Positions 51,114-62,535 of a stretch of 64,000 bases of DNA are shown here, one piece after another. The notes under the pieces were generated by a model, which was not told the DNA's origin, made no database searches, and saw nothing but the letters and a program-made list of their open reading frames with translations. The DNA comes from Cupriavidus sp. D384 (GTDB lineage Bacteria > Pseudomonadota > Gammaproteobacteria > Burkholderiales > Burkholderiaceae). Made by a program: the position numbers and the translations under genes. Every line of letters starts with the position of its first letter. The stretch's first letter is position 1. The DNA lies in assembly GCF_001652915.1 (NCBI RefSeq), contig NZ_BBQI01000126.1, forward strand, positions 28,435 to 92,434, written 5' to 3'.

Positions 51114-51254
51114 CGACCAGCGGGCATTCCTGCGCCTGCGCCCTTTTGACCCTGTATTTCTTACATAGCTGACCGGGCAGACGCGCGGCCTGGTCTGCGC
51201 GCCATCCCTTGCTGCACCGCACTTCCGGCCCGATGCCGCGATGCGTGCCGGCGC

Positions 51255-51271
51255 TGGCATGCCGTCTGCAT
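51255..51271 (+). promoter_or_regulatory. Sigma54 (-24/-12) promoter candidate TGGCATG-CCGT-CTGCAT
   Basis: Compared with TGGCACG-N4-TTGCA/T it has two changes but keeps the essential GG and GC, with exactly 10 bp between them. It predicts transcription from about 51281, 60 bp before glgE. Two sigma54 activator genes lie directly upstream. Confidence 0.55.
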
Positions 51272-51341
51272 GTCCTTATGGAATTGACATGACGCGCGCC
51301 CGCCTGCCCTACGGGCGCCCCACGGCCAGAGGACGTGTGAC

Positions 51342-54300
51342 GTGCGCATTTGCCAAATCAACCTGACGGAATCGCGGGCACTGGACAACGACGCACTGGT
51401 GCGCGCTGCCAGGCTTGGATTCGACCATATCCTGCTGGCCGGCTGGTCGGCCTCCCACTCACGGCCCGACGCCTTGCAAGCCGCGTTCGAAGCCTGCCGC
51501 AAGCATGGCCTGGCACCGCTGCTGGACCTGGCGCTCGACCGCCTCCCCAGTGACACCGCGGCCATGCACGACGGCTGGGTCGATCATGCGCGGCCCGCCG
51601 GCAGCCCCGATGCCACGGACAACCATCTGCCCGGCGTGCGCGTGCGCTGGTTCGACGACGCCACGGCCAGCCAGTTGCTGGCCTGGTGGACGGCGCAGCT
51701 GGGCGATGCCCTCGCCATCGGCGCGGCGGGCTTCTGCTGCAGGGCACCATCGCGCGTAGCGGGGCGGCATTGGACCGAACTGATCGAGACGCTGCAGCGC
51801 AATAACGGCGCCGGCCCGGCCGGCAAGCCGCTGTTCCTGGCCTGGACGCCCGGCACCACGCCACAGCAACTCGACGACCTGTCTGCCGCACCGTTCGACG
51901 GCGCCTTTTCGTCGTTGCCGTGGTGGGACTACCGCAGCGCCTGGCTGACCGAGGAAATCGCCCGCCTGCGCCGCTTCGGCCGCGTACTGGCAGCGCCCGC
52001 GCTGGCGCCGGACGGCGTTGACGTGCTGGCCGCACGGCGGGCGCTGTGGACGGCAGCCGCCATCGGCGATGGCTGGATGGTACCGGCGGGGTACGAGACG
52101 GGCGCGGCCGCCGCACATGCCGCCGCGCCCGATACCTCGCCCGGCGCACAGGCTGACGGCCATCCCGACGATATCGTCGACGCGCCTTACGACCTGACCC
52201 ATGAACTGATGCAGGCCAACGCCTGGCTGGCTGGCCGCGACGACGAGCCCGCCGTGGCGGTGCGCCAGGTCAGCGGCCCGGATGCCCCGCTGACCGTGCT
52301 GGCGCGCGTGCCGCGCCATCTTGCCAACGGCGCCGCCGGCGAGCGCGCACTGACGGTGGTGCTGAACCCATGCCCCGTGCAGCCGGCGTCGTTCGGCGTC
52401 GACCGGGTGCTGAGCGGACTGCCGCAACCATCGGCCACGCTGACGCCCGTGGACGGCGGCCCGGGCGGCACGCTCGAAGATGGCCTCGACAAGCTGAGCC
52501 CCTGCAGCACCATCACGCTGCCGCCGGCCGATATCCGTCTGTTCGAAGCGGTCCCGGCTCCCGTCGTCACCACCAACGGGCGCAAGGACGCCCGCAAGTC
52601 ATCCGACCGCGCCGCCGATCGGGCGCTGGCCGCCGCGATGGAAGCCCCGCGCGTAGCCATCGAAAACCTCGCGCCCAGCACCGACAACGGCCGCTTTGCC
52701 GTGCGCCGCACCGTGGGCGAACGCGTGGAAGTCAGCGCCGATATCTGGATGGACGGTCATGACAAGCTGGCTGCCGCCGTCCTGTGGCGCGGCCCCGGAG
52801 AGCAGGCGTGGCGCGCCGCGCCGATGGTCCATATCGTCAACGACCGCTGGCGCGGCAGTTTCCCGATGGTGGCCCTGGGCCGCCATGAATTCACCGTCGA
52901 GGCCTGGCGCGATACATTCGCCAGCTGGCTCGACGAGGTGGGCAAGAAACGCAAGGCCGGCGTCGACATCAAGCTGGAGATCGAGGAAGGCGCGCGACTG
53001 GTGGCAGCCACGCTTGATACGCCGGACGGCGCAGCCATCTCCGACGCCAGCGCGATCCTGGCCGACCTGTCGGCCGCAGCCGATGACGCGTTGCGCCTGG
53101 AAATCCTGCTGTCGCCGCGCACCGAGACGGCCATGCGCGCGGCCATGGAAACGCCGGCCGGCCGCCCGTTCGCGAGCCGCTACCCGACCATCATGCCAAT
53201 CGAGGCTGACCGCCTGGCCGGCCGCTTTGCCAGCTGGTACGAACTGTTCCCGCGCTCCGAGAGTGGCGATGTGAACCGCCACGGTACCTTCGATGACGTG
53301 ATCCGCCGCCTGCCCGCCATTCGCGCGATGGGCTTCGACGTGCTGTATTTTCCGCCGATCCATCCCATCGGCCAGGCGCACCGCAAGGGCAAGAACAACA
53401 GCCTGAAGGCCGAACCTGGCGACGTGGGCAGCCCGTATGCCATCGGCAGCCCCGAGGGCGGGCACGACGCGATCCATCCACAACTGGGCACGCTGGAGGA
53501 CTTCCAGCGCCTGCGCCGGGCCGCGGCCGACATGGGAATCGAACTGGCGCTGGACTTCGCCATCCAGTGTTCGCCCGACCATCCCTGGCTGCGCGAGCAC
53601 CCCGAATGGTTCTCGCACCGTCCGGACGGCACGCTGCGCTATGCCGAAAACCCGCCCAAGAAGTACGAGGATATCGTCAACGTCGACTTCTACGCGGCGC
53701 CACCGGGCGGCCAGCAGCTCTGGCAGGCGCTGCGTGACGTGGTCATGTTCTGGGCCGACCAGGGCGTACGCATTTTCCGCGTGGACAATCCGCATACCAA
53801 GCCCCTGCCGTTCTGGGAATGGATGATCGCGGACGTGCGCGCGAAGCATCCGGACACCCTGTTCCTGGCCGAGGCCTTCACCCGGCCCAAGATGATGGCG
53901 CGGCTGGCAAAGCTGGGCTTCTCGCAGTCGTACACGTACTTCACCTGGCGCAACACCAAGGCCGAGCTGATCGAGTACATGACCGAGCTGACACAGAGCC
54001 CGCTGCGCGAGTTCTATCGCCCGCATTTCTTCGTCAACACGCCGGACATCAACCCGTTCTTCCTGCACGAAGGCGGGCGCCCGGCGTTCCTGATCCGCGC
54101 CGCGCTGGCAACGCTGCTGTCGGGCCTCTGGGGCATGTACAACGGTTTCGAGGTCTGCGAAAGCGCGCCGCTGATCCTGAACGGCGTGGAACGCGAGGAA
54201 TACCTCGACTCCGAGAAATATGAACTGCGCGTGCGCGACTGGCATGCGCCGGGCAACATCGTGGCCGAGATCTCGCGGCTGAACCAGATCCGCGCGAACC

Positions 54301-54653
54301 ACCCGGCGCTGCAGAGCCACCTGGGCCTGCGCTTCTATCACGCCAGCGACGACGCCGTGCTGTATTTCGCGCGCTTTGTGCCCACCGGGGCCGAGCACGC
54401 CGGCGCGTTCGGCGACGACGTACTGCTGGCCGCCATCAGCCTGGACCCGCGCGCGCCGCGCGAGACCGAAATCGAACTGCCGCTCTGGGAATGGGGCCTG
54501 CCGGACAACGCCGCGCTGGACGCCGAAGACCAGATGTTCGGCACCCGCTTCACCTGGCACGGCAAGCGCCAGCGCATCCGCCTGAACCCGCGCGACTTGC
54601 CATTCTCGCTCTGGCATGTCAGGCCCCAACAACAACCTGGAGACACGGCATGA
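51342..54653 (+). CDS. glgE: GlgE maltosyltransferase with an extra N-terminal GH13-like domain
   Basis: 1103 residues, against about 660-700 for classical GlgE. Residues ~435-1103 are GlgE proper: the N-domain (APRVAIENLAPSTDNGRFAV onward) and a GH13_3 barrel with nucleophile D815 (IFRVDNPHTKP), acid E844 (FLAEAFTRP) and D902 (NTPDINPFF). It extends alpha-1,4-glucan with maltose from maltose-1-phosphate. Residues 1-~430 look like a second, inactive GH13 barrel. GTG start with GAGGA nearby. The stop overlaps the treS start (ATGA). First gene of the operon, downstream of a sigma54-type promoter. Confidence 0.95.
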   Translation: MRICQINLTESRALDNDALVRAARLGFDHILLAGWSASHSRPDALQAAFEACRKHGLAPLLDLALDRLPSDTAAMHDGWVDHARPAGSPDATDNHLPGVRVRWFDDATASQLLAWWTAQLGDALAIGAAGFCCRAPSRVAGRHWTELIETLQRNNGAGPAGKPLFLAWTPGTTPQQLDDLSAAPFDGAFSSLPWWDYRSAWLTEEIARLRRFGRVLAAPALAPDGVDVLAARRALWTAAAIGDGWMVPAGYETGAAAAHAAAPDTSPGAQADGHPDDIVDAPYDLTHELMQANAWLAGRDDEPAVAVRQVSGPDAPLTVLARVPRHLANGAAGERALTVVLNPCPVQPASFGVDRVLSGLPQPSATLTPVDGGPGGTLEDGLDKLSPCSTITLPPADIRLFEAVPAPVVTTNGRKDARKSSDRAADRALAAAMEAPRVAIENLAPSTDNGRFAVRRTVGERVEVSADIWMDGHDKLAAAVLWRGPGEQAWRAAPMVHIVNDRWRGSFPMVALGRHEFTVEAWRDTFASWLDEVGKKRKAGVDIKLEIEEGARLVAATLDTPDGAAISDASAILADLSAAADDALRLEILLSPRTETAMRAAMETPAGRPFASRYPTIMPIEADRLAGRFASWYELFPRSESGDVNRHGTFDDVIRRLPAIRAMGFDVLYFPPIHPIGQAHRKGKNNSLKAEPGDVGSPYAIGSPEGGHDAIHPQLGTLEDFQRLRRAAADMGIELALDFAIQCSPDHPWLREHPEWFSHRPDGTLRYAENPPKKYEDIVNVDFYAAPPGGQQLWQALRDVVMFWADQGVRIFRVDNPHTKPLPFWEWMIADVRAKHPDTLFLAEAFTRPKMMARLAKLGFSQSYTYFTWRNTKAELIEYMTELTQSPLREFYRPHFFVNTPDINPFFLHEGGRPAFLIRAALATLLSGLWGMYNGFEVCESAPLILNGVEREEYLDSEKYELRVRDWHAPGNIVAEISRLNQIRANHPALQSHLGLRFYHASDDAVLYFARFVPTGAEHAGAFGDDVLLAAISLDPRAPRETEIELPLWEWGLPDNAALDAEDQMFGTRFTWHGKRQRIRLNPRDLPFSLWHVRPQQQPGDTA

Positions 54654-57600
54654 AGCGACTCTCCGAGCGCGCCAACGCCGCACTGCTCAACGCCGATCCG
54701 CTCTGGTACAAGGACGCGGTGATCTACCAGCTGCACATCAAGTCATTCTACGACGCCAACGGCGACGGTGTGGGCGATTTCGCCGGCCTGCACGCCAAGC
54801 TCGACTATCTGGTCAGCCTGGGCGTCGACACGGTCTGGCTGCTGCCGTTCTACCCGTCGCCACGCCGCGACGACGGCTATGACATTGCCGACTACCGCAA
54901 TGTCCATCCCGACTACGGCTCGCTGGCCGAGGCCAGGCGCTTCGTGTCGGCGGCACACGCCCGGGGCCTGCGCGTGATCACCGAACTGGTCATCAACCAT
55001 ACGTCGGACCAGCATCCGTGGTTCCAGCGCGCACGCCGCGCCAAGCCCGGGTCCGCCGCCCGCAACTACTACGTATGGTCCGACAACGACCAGAAATACA
55101 CCGGCACCCGCATCATCTTCTGCGATACCGAAAAATCCAACTGGAGCTGGGACGCCGAGGCCGGCGCGTATTTCTGGCACCGCTTCTACTCGCACCAGCC
55201 GGACCTCAACTTCGACAATCCGCAGGTGCTCAACGAGGTGCTGTCGGTCATGCGCTTCTGGCTCGACATCGGTATCGATGGCCTGCGGCTCGATGCCGTG
55301 CCCTATCTGGTGGAACGCGAAGGCACCAGCAACGAGAATCTGCCCGAGACGCACGAGGTGATCCGCAAGATCCGCCGCCACCTGGACGAACGGTATCCGG
55401 GCCGGATGCTGCTGGCCGAGGCCAACATGTGGCCCGAAGACGCCCAGCAGTACTTTGGCGGCGCCAGTGGCGGCGGCACGGCCGACACCACGGGCGCCGC
55501 CAGCCCCGACGGCGGCATCGAAGGCGACGAATGCCACATGTCGTTCCACTTCCCGCTGATGCCGCGCATGTACATGGCCATCGCCCGCGAAGACCGGTTC
55601 CCGATCACCGACATCATGCGGCAGACCCCCGAGGTGCCGCCGAACTGCCAGTGGGCGATCTTCCTGCGCAACCACGACGAACTGACGCTGGAAATGGTGA
55701 CCAGCAGCGAGCGCGACTACCTGTGGGAAGTCTACGCATCGGATCGCCGCGCCCGCATCAATCTCGGCATCCGCCGCCGGCTGGCCCCGCTGATGGAACG
55801 CGACCGCCGCCGCATCGAACTGATGAACAGCCTGCTGTTCTCGATGCCGGGCACGCCCGTGATCTATTACGGCGACGAAATCGGCATGGGCGACAACATC
55901 CACCTGGGCGACCGTGACGGCGTGCGCACGCCGATGCAGTGGTCACCCGACCGCAACGGCGGCTTCTCGCACGCCGACCCGGAACGGCTGGTGCTGCCGC
56001 CCCTGCAGGGCCCGCTGTACGGCTTCGAGGCCGTCAACGTCGAAGCGCAGACGCGCGACCCGCATTCGCTGCTGAACTGGATGCGCCGCATGCTGGCGCT
56101 GCGCCGTCAGCACCGCGCATTCGGCCGGGGCACGCTGCGCTTCCTGTTTCCGGGCAACCGCAAGATCCTGGCGTACCTGCGCGAGTACGACGGCGAGCAC
56201 ATCCTGTGCGTCGCCAACCTGTCGCGCGCGCCGCAGGCCGTGGAACTGGACCTGTCCCAGTTCCACGGCCGCGTGCCCGTGGAAATGCTCGGCGCCACGC
56301 CGTTCCCGGCCATCGGCCAGCTTACGTACCTGTTGACGCTGCCGCCGTATGGCTTCTACTGGTTCGTGCTCAGCGAGGACGCGCAGCCGCCGTCGTGGCA
56401 CGTCAACGCGCCGGAGCAGATGGTGGATCAGGTCACGCTGGTACTGCAGAATATTGGCGGCCGCTCCGAGCTGACCGACTCGGCCCGCCGCGCACTGACC
56501 ACCGAAGTCCTGCCCAACTATCTGGCGCGGCGCCGCTGGTTTGCCTCCAAGGGAGAACGCATCGAACGCGTGACCGTCGCCTACGCCTGGCCCGTGGCCC
56601 GCGTGGGCACCAGCGAGGAAGTCTGGCACTGCGAGGTGGAGGTATCGCTACCGGGCCGTACCGAGTGCTACCAGCTGCCGGTGGCACTGCTATGGGACCG
56701 CGAAAACACCGACGGCATGTCGCAGCTGATGACCGGCCTGTCGATGGCCCGCATCCGGCGCGGCTCCCGCGTGGGCGTGGCGACGGACGGCTTCGTGGTC
56801 GAGTCCTACGCCCGCGCCGTGGTGCAGTCGCTGCGCGACGCCGTCAGCGCCGAGACGCCGCACGGGACCATCCGCTACCTGGCCGAGCCCGGCCTGGCCG
56901 AAGCCCCGCTCGAAGCCGAACCGGTGCAGTGGATGTCGGCCGAACAGTCGAACAGTTCGCTCGCGTTCGGCAACACAGGCGTGCTGAAGCTGGTGCGACG
57001 CGTGGCCGGCGGCATCCACCCCGAGGCCGAGATGACGCGCTACCTGACCAGCCATGGCTATACGCATTCGGCGCCGCTGCTGGGCGAAGTCGTGCGCACC
57101 GGCGCGGATGGCACGCCGCATACGCTGATGCTGCTGCAGGGCTACATCCTGAACCAGGGCGATGGCTGGGACTGGACCCTCGATTACCTGGGCCGGTCAA
57201 TCGACGACGCCCTGCCCGCCACCGAGACCGACAACGAGGACGAGTTCGGCGAAGCCATGGCCGGATACGCCACGATGGTCGGCACGCTGGGCCGGCGCCT
57301 GGCCCAACTGCACGCAGTGCTGGCGCAGCCGACCGATGACGACGCGTTTGCGCCGGTGGCGGCCACCGAGGCGCAGGCCACGGAATGGGCCGAGGAAGCG
57401 CTGCGGTCGCTCGAAGAGGCGCTGGGCCTGCTCGAAGCGCGCCGGGGCAATGCCTCGGGGGCCTTCGCGCGCGACATCGACACGCTGCTGGCCGCGCGTG
57501 ACAAGCTGCCGCATCTGGTGGCACGCCTGGCTGCCGCCGCGCCCGGCAGCCTGCAGACGCGCATTCACGGCGACTTCCACCTGGGCCAGGTACTGATCGC

Positions 57601-58051
57601 GCAGAACGACACCTACCTGGTGGACTTCGAAGGCGAGCCGCGCCAGCCACTGGCCTTCCGCCGGCGCAAGACGTCGCCACTGCGCGACGTGGCCGGGCTT
57701 TTGCGATCGATCGACTATGCTGCCGCCACGGTAGGCACCGACCGGCAGGAGCGCACGCACGCCACGCTGCCACCCGCCCAGGCCGAACGTCGCGCCGCGT
57801 TGCTGGACCGCTTCCGCACCACGGCCGGCGACGCATTCCTGAACTGCTACCAGCAGGCCATGGCGGCTGCGCCGCAGCCCTGGGCCGATACCGGCCAGCT
57901 GCAACCACTGCTTGACCTGTTCCTGCTGGAACGTGCGGCGTATGAAGTGGGCTACGAGGCGGCCAACCGCGTGGCATGGATCGACCTGCCGGCCAGTGGC
58001 CTGGCACGCCTGGTCCGCAAGCTGCTGGGAGACGACGATGTCCATGAATGA
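54650..58051 (+). CDS. treS: Trehalose synthase - maltokinase fusion
   Basis: 1133 residues. TreS part (1-~560): D215 (GLRLDAVPYL), E257 (LLAEANMWPED) and D343 (LRNHDELT) are the GH13 catalytic residues for trehalose-maltose isomerisation. A Gly/Ser/Thr-rich insert at about 270-292 (between QQYFG and DECHMSFHFP) is unusual. The maltokinase part (~590-1133) has VLPNYLARRRWFASKGE and the catalytic HGDFHLGQ at about 973-980, and phosphorylates maltose to maltose-1-phosphate for GlgE. The start is fixed by the ATGA overlap with glgE. The fusion channels trehalose into glucan. Confidence 0.95.
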   Translation: MKRLSERANAALLNADPLWYKDAVIYQLHIKSFYDANGDGVGDFAGLHAKLDYLVSLGVDTVWLLPFYPSPRRDDGYDIADYRNVHPDYGSLAEARRFVSAAHARGLRVITELVINHTSDQHPWFQRARRAKPGSAARNYYVWSDNDQKYTGTRIIFCDTEKSNWSWDAEAGAYFWHRFYSHQPDLNFDNPQVLNEVLSVMRFWLDIGIDGLRLDAVPYLVEREGTSNENLPETHEVIRKIRRHLDERYPGRMLLAEANMWPEDAQQYFGGASGGGTADTTGAASPDGGIEGDECHMSFHFPLMPRMYMAIAREDRFPITDIMRQTPEVPPNCQWAIFLRNHDELTLEMVTSSERDYLWEVYASDRRARINLGIRRRLAPLMERDRRRIELMNSLLFSMPGTPVIYYGDEIGMGDNIHLGDRDGVRTPMQWSPDRNGGFSHADPERLVLPPLQGPLYGFEAVNVEAQTRDPHSLLNWMRRMLALRRQHRAFGRGTLRFLFPGNRKILAYLREYDGEHILCVANLSRAPQAVELDLSQFHGRVPVEMLGATPFPAIGQLTYLLTLPPYGFYWFVLSEDAQPPSWHVNAPEQMVDQVTLVLQNIGGRSELTDSARRALTTEVLPNYLARRRWFASKGERIERVTVAYAWPVARVGTSEEVWHCEVEVSLPGRTECYQLPVALLWDRENTDGMSQLMTGLSMARIRRGSRVGVATDGFVVESYARAVVQSLRDAVSAETPHGTIRYLAEPGLAEAPLEAEPVQWMSAEQSNSSLAFGNTGVLKLVRRVAGGIHPEAEMTRYLTSHGYTHSAPLLGEVVRTGADGTPHTLMLLQGYILNQGDGWDWTLDYLGRSIDDALPATETDNEDEFGEAMAGYATMVGTLGRRLAQLHAVLAQPTDDDAFAPVAATEAQATEWAEEALRSLEEALGLLEARRGNASGAFARDIDTLLAARDKLPHLVARLAAAAPGSLQTRIHGDFHLGQVLIAQNDTYLVDFEGEPRQPLAFRRRKTSPLRDVAGLLRSIDYAAATVGTDRQERTHATLPPAQAERRAALLDRFRTTAGDAFLNCYQQAMAAAPQPWADTGQLQPLLDLFLLERAAYEVGYEAANRVAWIDLPASGLARLVRKLLGDDDVHE

Positions 58052-60311
58052 TGCCGCCACGCTCGATGCGCCCGCGCCGACATTGCCAGGACCGGTCATC
58101 GACGCACTGCGCGAGGCCCGTCTGGCCGATCCGTTCGGCGTACTCGGCCCACAGCGCGACGAACACGGCGCCGTGGTGCGCGCCATCGTGCCCGGCGCGG
58201 CGGCCATACAGCTGACCGGCGCCGATGGCGAGTTTCTGGCCGACATGACGCGGCTGCACGCCGACGGCGTGTTTGCCGGGCGCCTGCCCGGCTTCAAAGG
58301 CCGGCAACCCACCGCCCCCGACTACCGGCTGCGCATCCGCTGGCCCGACGGCAGCGAGCAGATCGCCGCCGACCCGTATGCGTTCGGCCTGCTGCTGGGC
58401 GAACTGGACCTGCACCTGTTCAACGAGGGCCGCCATCTGGAACTGGGCAAGTGCCTGGGTGCGCAATGCCTGACCATCGACGGTGAACCGGGGGTCCGGT
58501 TTGCCGTGTGGGCGCCCAATGCGCGCCGCGTGTCCGTGATTGGCGATTTCAATGGCTGGAACCCGGCACGGCACCCCATGCGGCTGCGCCACGGCGCGGG
58601 CGTCTGGGAACTGTTCGTGCCGCAGGGCATGGGCGTCGGGCCCGGCAGCCGCTACAAGTACGACATGACCGGCCCGCATGGCGAGGCGCTGCCCGACAAG
58701 GCCGATCCGGTGGCGCAAGCCACCGAACTGCCGCCGGCCACGGCGTCGGTGGTGGCCTGCGCGGGGCATGCCGCGCCGCCGTTCCGCTGGAACGATGCCG
58801 CATGGATGGAACAGCGCGCGAAGACCGATCCGTACGCCGCGCCGATGTCGGTCTACGAGTTGCACGTGATGTCCTGGCAGCGTGACGCCAACGACAGCGG
58901 CCGGGGCTGGGACATCCTGGCCGAGCGGCTGGTGCCCTATATCCGCGACCTTGGCTTCACGCATATCGAACTGCTGCCCATCACGGAACACCCGTTCGGG
59001 GGATCGTGGGGCTACCAGCCGCTGTCGCTGTTCGCGCCCACGGCCCGCCTGGGGTCGCCGGAACAGTTCGCATCGTTTGTCGACCGCTGCCACCAGGCCG
59101 GCATCGGCGTGATCCTGGACTGGGTGCCCGCGCACTTTCCGACCGATCCGCACGGGCTGGCGATGTTCGACGGCACCGCGCTATACGAACACCAGGACCC
59201 GCGCGAGGGCTATCACCAGGACTGGAATACGCTGATCTACAACCTGGGCCGCAACGAGGTGCGTGGCTTCCTGCTGGCCAATGCCGTGCACTGGCTCGAA
59301 CATTTCCATGCCGACGCGCTGCGCGTGGACGCGGTGGCTTCGATGCTCTATCGCGACTACAGCCGCGAAGCGGGCCAGTGGGTGCCCAACCGCTTTGGCG
59401 GCCGCGAGAACCTGGAGTCGGTGGCGTTCCTGCGCGAGATGAACACGGTGGTGCGCGAGCGCTGCCCGGGCGCGCTGACCATCGCCGAGGAATCCACGGC
59501 GTGGCCCGGCGTCACCGCCAGCGTGGAATCGGGCGGACTGGGCTTCAGTTTCAAGTGGAACATGGGCTGGATGCACGACACGCTGCGCTACCTGGGCCAC
59601 GAGCCGATCCACCGCCCGTGGCACCACGGCGACATGACATTCGGCATGGTCTACGCGTGGTCCGAGGCGTTCGTGCTGCCGCTGTCGCATGACGAGGTGG
59701 TGCATGGCAAGGGATCGATGATCGGCAAGGCGCCCGGTGACGACTGGCAGCGCTTTGCCAACCTGCGCGCGTACTACGGCTTCATGTGGACGCATCCGGG
59801 CAAGAAGCTGCTGTTCATGGGCGGCGAATTCGCACAATGGCGCGAATGGAACCACGACGACGAACTGGACTGGGCGCTGCTAGACCAGCCCGCCCACCGG
59901 GGCGTGCACTCGCTGGTGCGCGACCTGAACCGCCTTTACCGCGACCTGCCGGCACTGCACGCGATGGACCACCGGCCCGAAGGCTTCCAGTGGATCGTGG
60001 GCGACGACCAGCAGAACAGCGTGTTTGCGTACCTGCGGCGCGCCGGGCCCGATAGCCAGGACGTGGTGCTGGCCGTCGTCAACATGACGCCGGTGCCGCG
60101 CATCGGCTACCGCCTGGGCGTGCCGTTCGCCGGGACGTGGGAGGAGTGCCTGAATACCGATGCCGAAATCTACGGCGGCAGCAACATGGGCAACGGCGGG
60201 TGCGTGCAGGCCGACGCGACGCCATCGCACGGCCAGCCCGCGTCGTTCTCGCTGACCCTGCCGCCACTTGCCACGCTGATCCTGCGGTACGCACCGGAGC
60301 ATGCTGCCTGA
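58038..60311 (+). CDS. glgB: 1,4-alpha-glucan branching enzyme
   Basis: 757 residues. N-terminal extension and CBM48 (RFAVWAPNARRVSVIGDFNG), then a GH13_9 barrel with nucleophile D431 (ALRVDAVASMLYRDYSR) and acid E484 (IAEESTAWPGV); their separation of 53 equals that of E. coli GlgB (405/458). It adds alpha-1,6 branches to the linear chains made by GlgE. The ATG at 58038, with GGGAG six bases before it, overlaps the treS end by 14 bp. Confidence 0.96.
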   Translation: MSMNDAATLDAPAPTLPGPVIDALREARLADPFGVLGPQRDEHGAVVRAIVPGAAAIQLTGADGEFLADMTRLHADGVFAGRLPGFKGRQPTAPDYRLRIRWPDGSEQIAADPYAFGLLLGELDLHLFNEGRHLELGKCLGAQCLTIDGEPGVRFAVWAPNARRVSVIGDFNGWNPARHPMRLRHGAGVWELFVPQGMGVGPGSRYKYDMTGPHGEALPDKADPVAQATELPPATASVVACAGHAAPPFRWNDAAWMEQRAKTDPYAAPMSVYELHVMSWQRDANDSGRGWDILAERLVPYIRDLGFTHIELLPITEHPFGGSWGYQPLSLFAPTARLGSPEQFASFVDRCHQAGIGVILDWVPAHFPTDPHGLAMFDGTALYEHQDPREGYHQDWNTLIYNLGRNEVRGFLLANAVHWLEHFHADALRVDAVASMLYRDYSREAGQWVPNRFGGRENLESVAFLREMNTVVRERCPGALTIAEESTAWPGVTASVESGGLGFSFKWNMGWMHDTLRYLGHEPIHRPWHHGDMTFGMVYAWSEAFVLPLSHDEVVHGKGSMIGKAPGDDWQRFANLRAYYGFMWTHPGKKLLFMGGEFAQWREWNHDDELDWALLDQPAHRGVHSLVRDLNRLYRDLPALHAMDHRPEGFQWIVGDDQQNSVFAYLRRAGPDSQDVVLAVVNMTPVPRIGYRLGVPFAGTWEECLNTDAEIYGGSNMGNGGCVQADATPSHGQPASFSLTLPPLATLILRYAPEHAA

Positions 60312-60387
60312 CGCCTGAAGCCGGGGCCACTGCCAGCAGTACGCGCCGTCACGACACACATAACCAGAACAACGAGGAGCTTCACGC

Positions 60388-62531
<2,144 letters not shown>

Positions 62532-62535
<4 letters not shown>

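Larger units (their letters stand above)
51006..51341. other. 336-bp control region upstream of glgE
   Basis: Contains a doubled CGCCCGAG (about 51066-51082), a perfect palindrome (51100-51113) with a further GCATTCC copy at 51124-51130, and a -24/-12 element (51255-51271). GAGGA lies 9 bases before the GTG of glgE. No gene seen. Confidence 0.65.

Noticed and set aside
52599..54683. A 694-codon antisense frame inside glgE
   Set aside because: It lies wholly opposite the GlgE catalytic domain and its composition is typical of antisense frames in high-GC genes.
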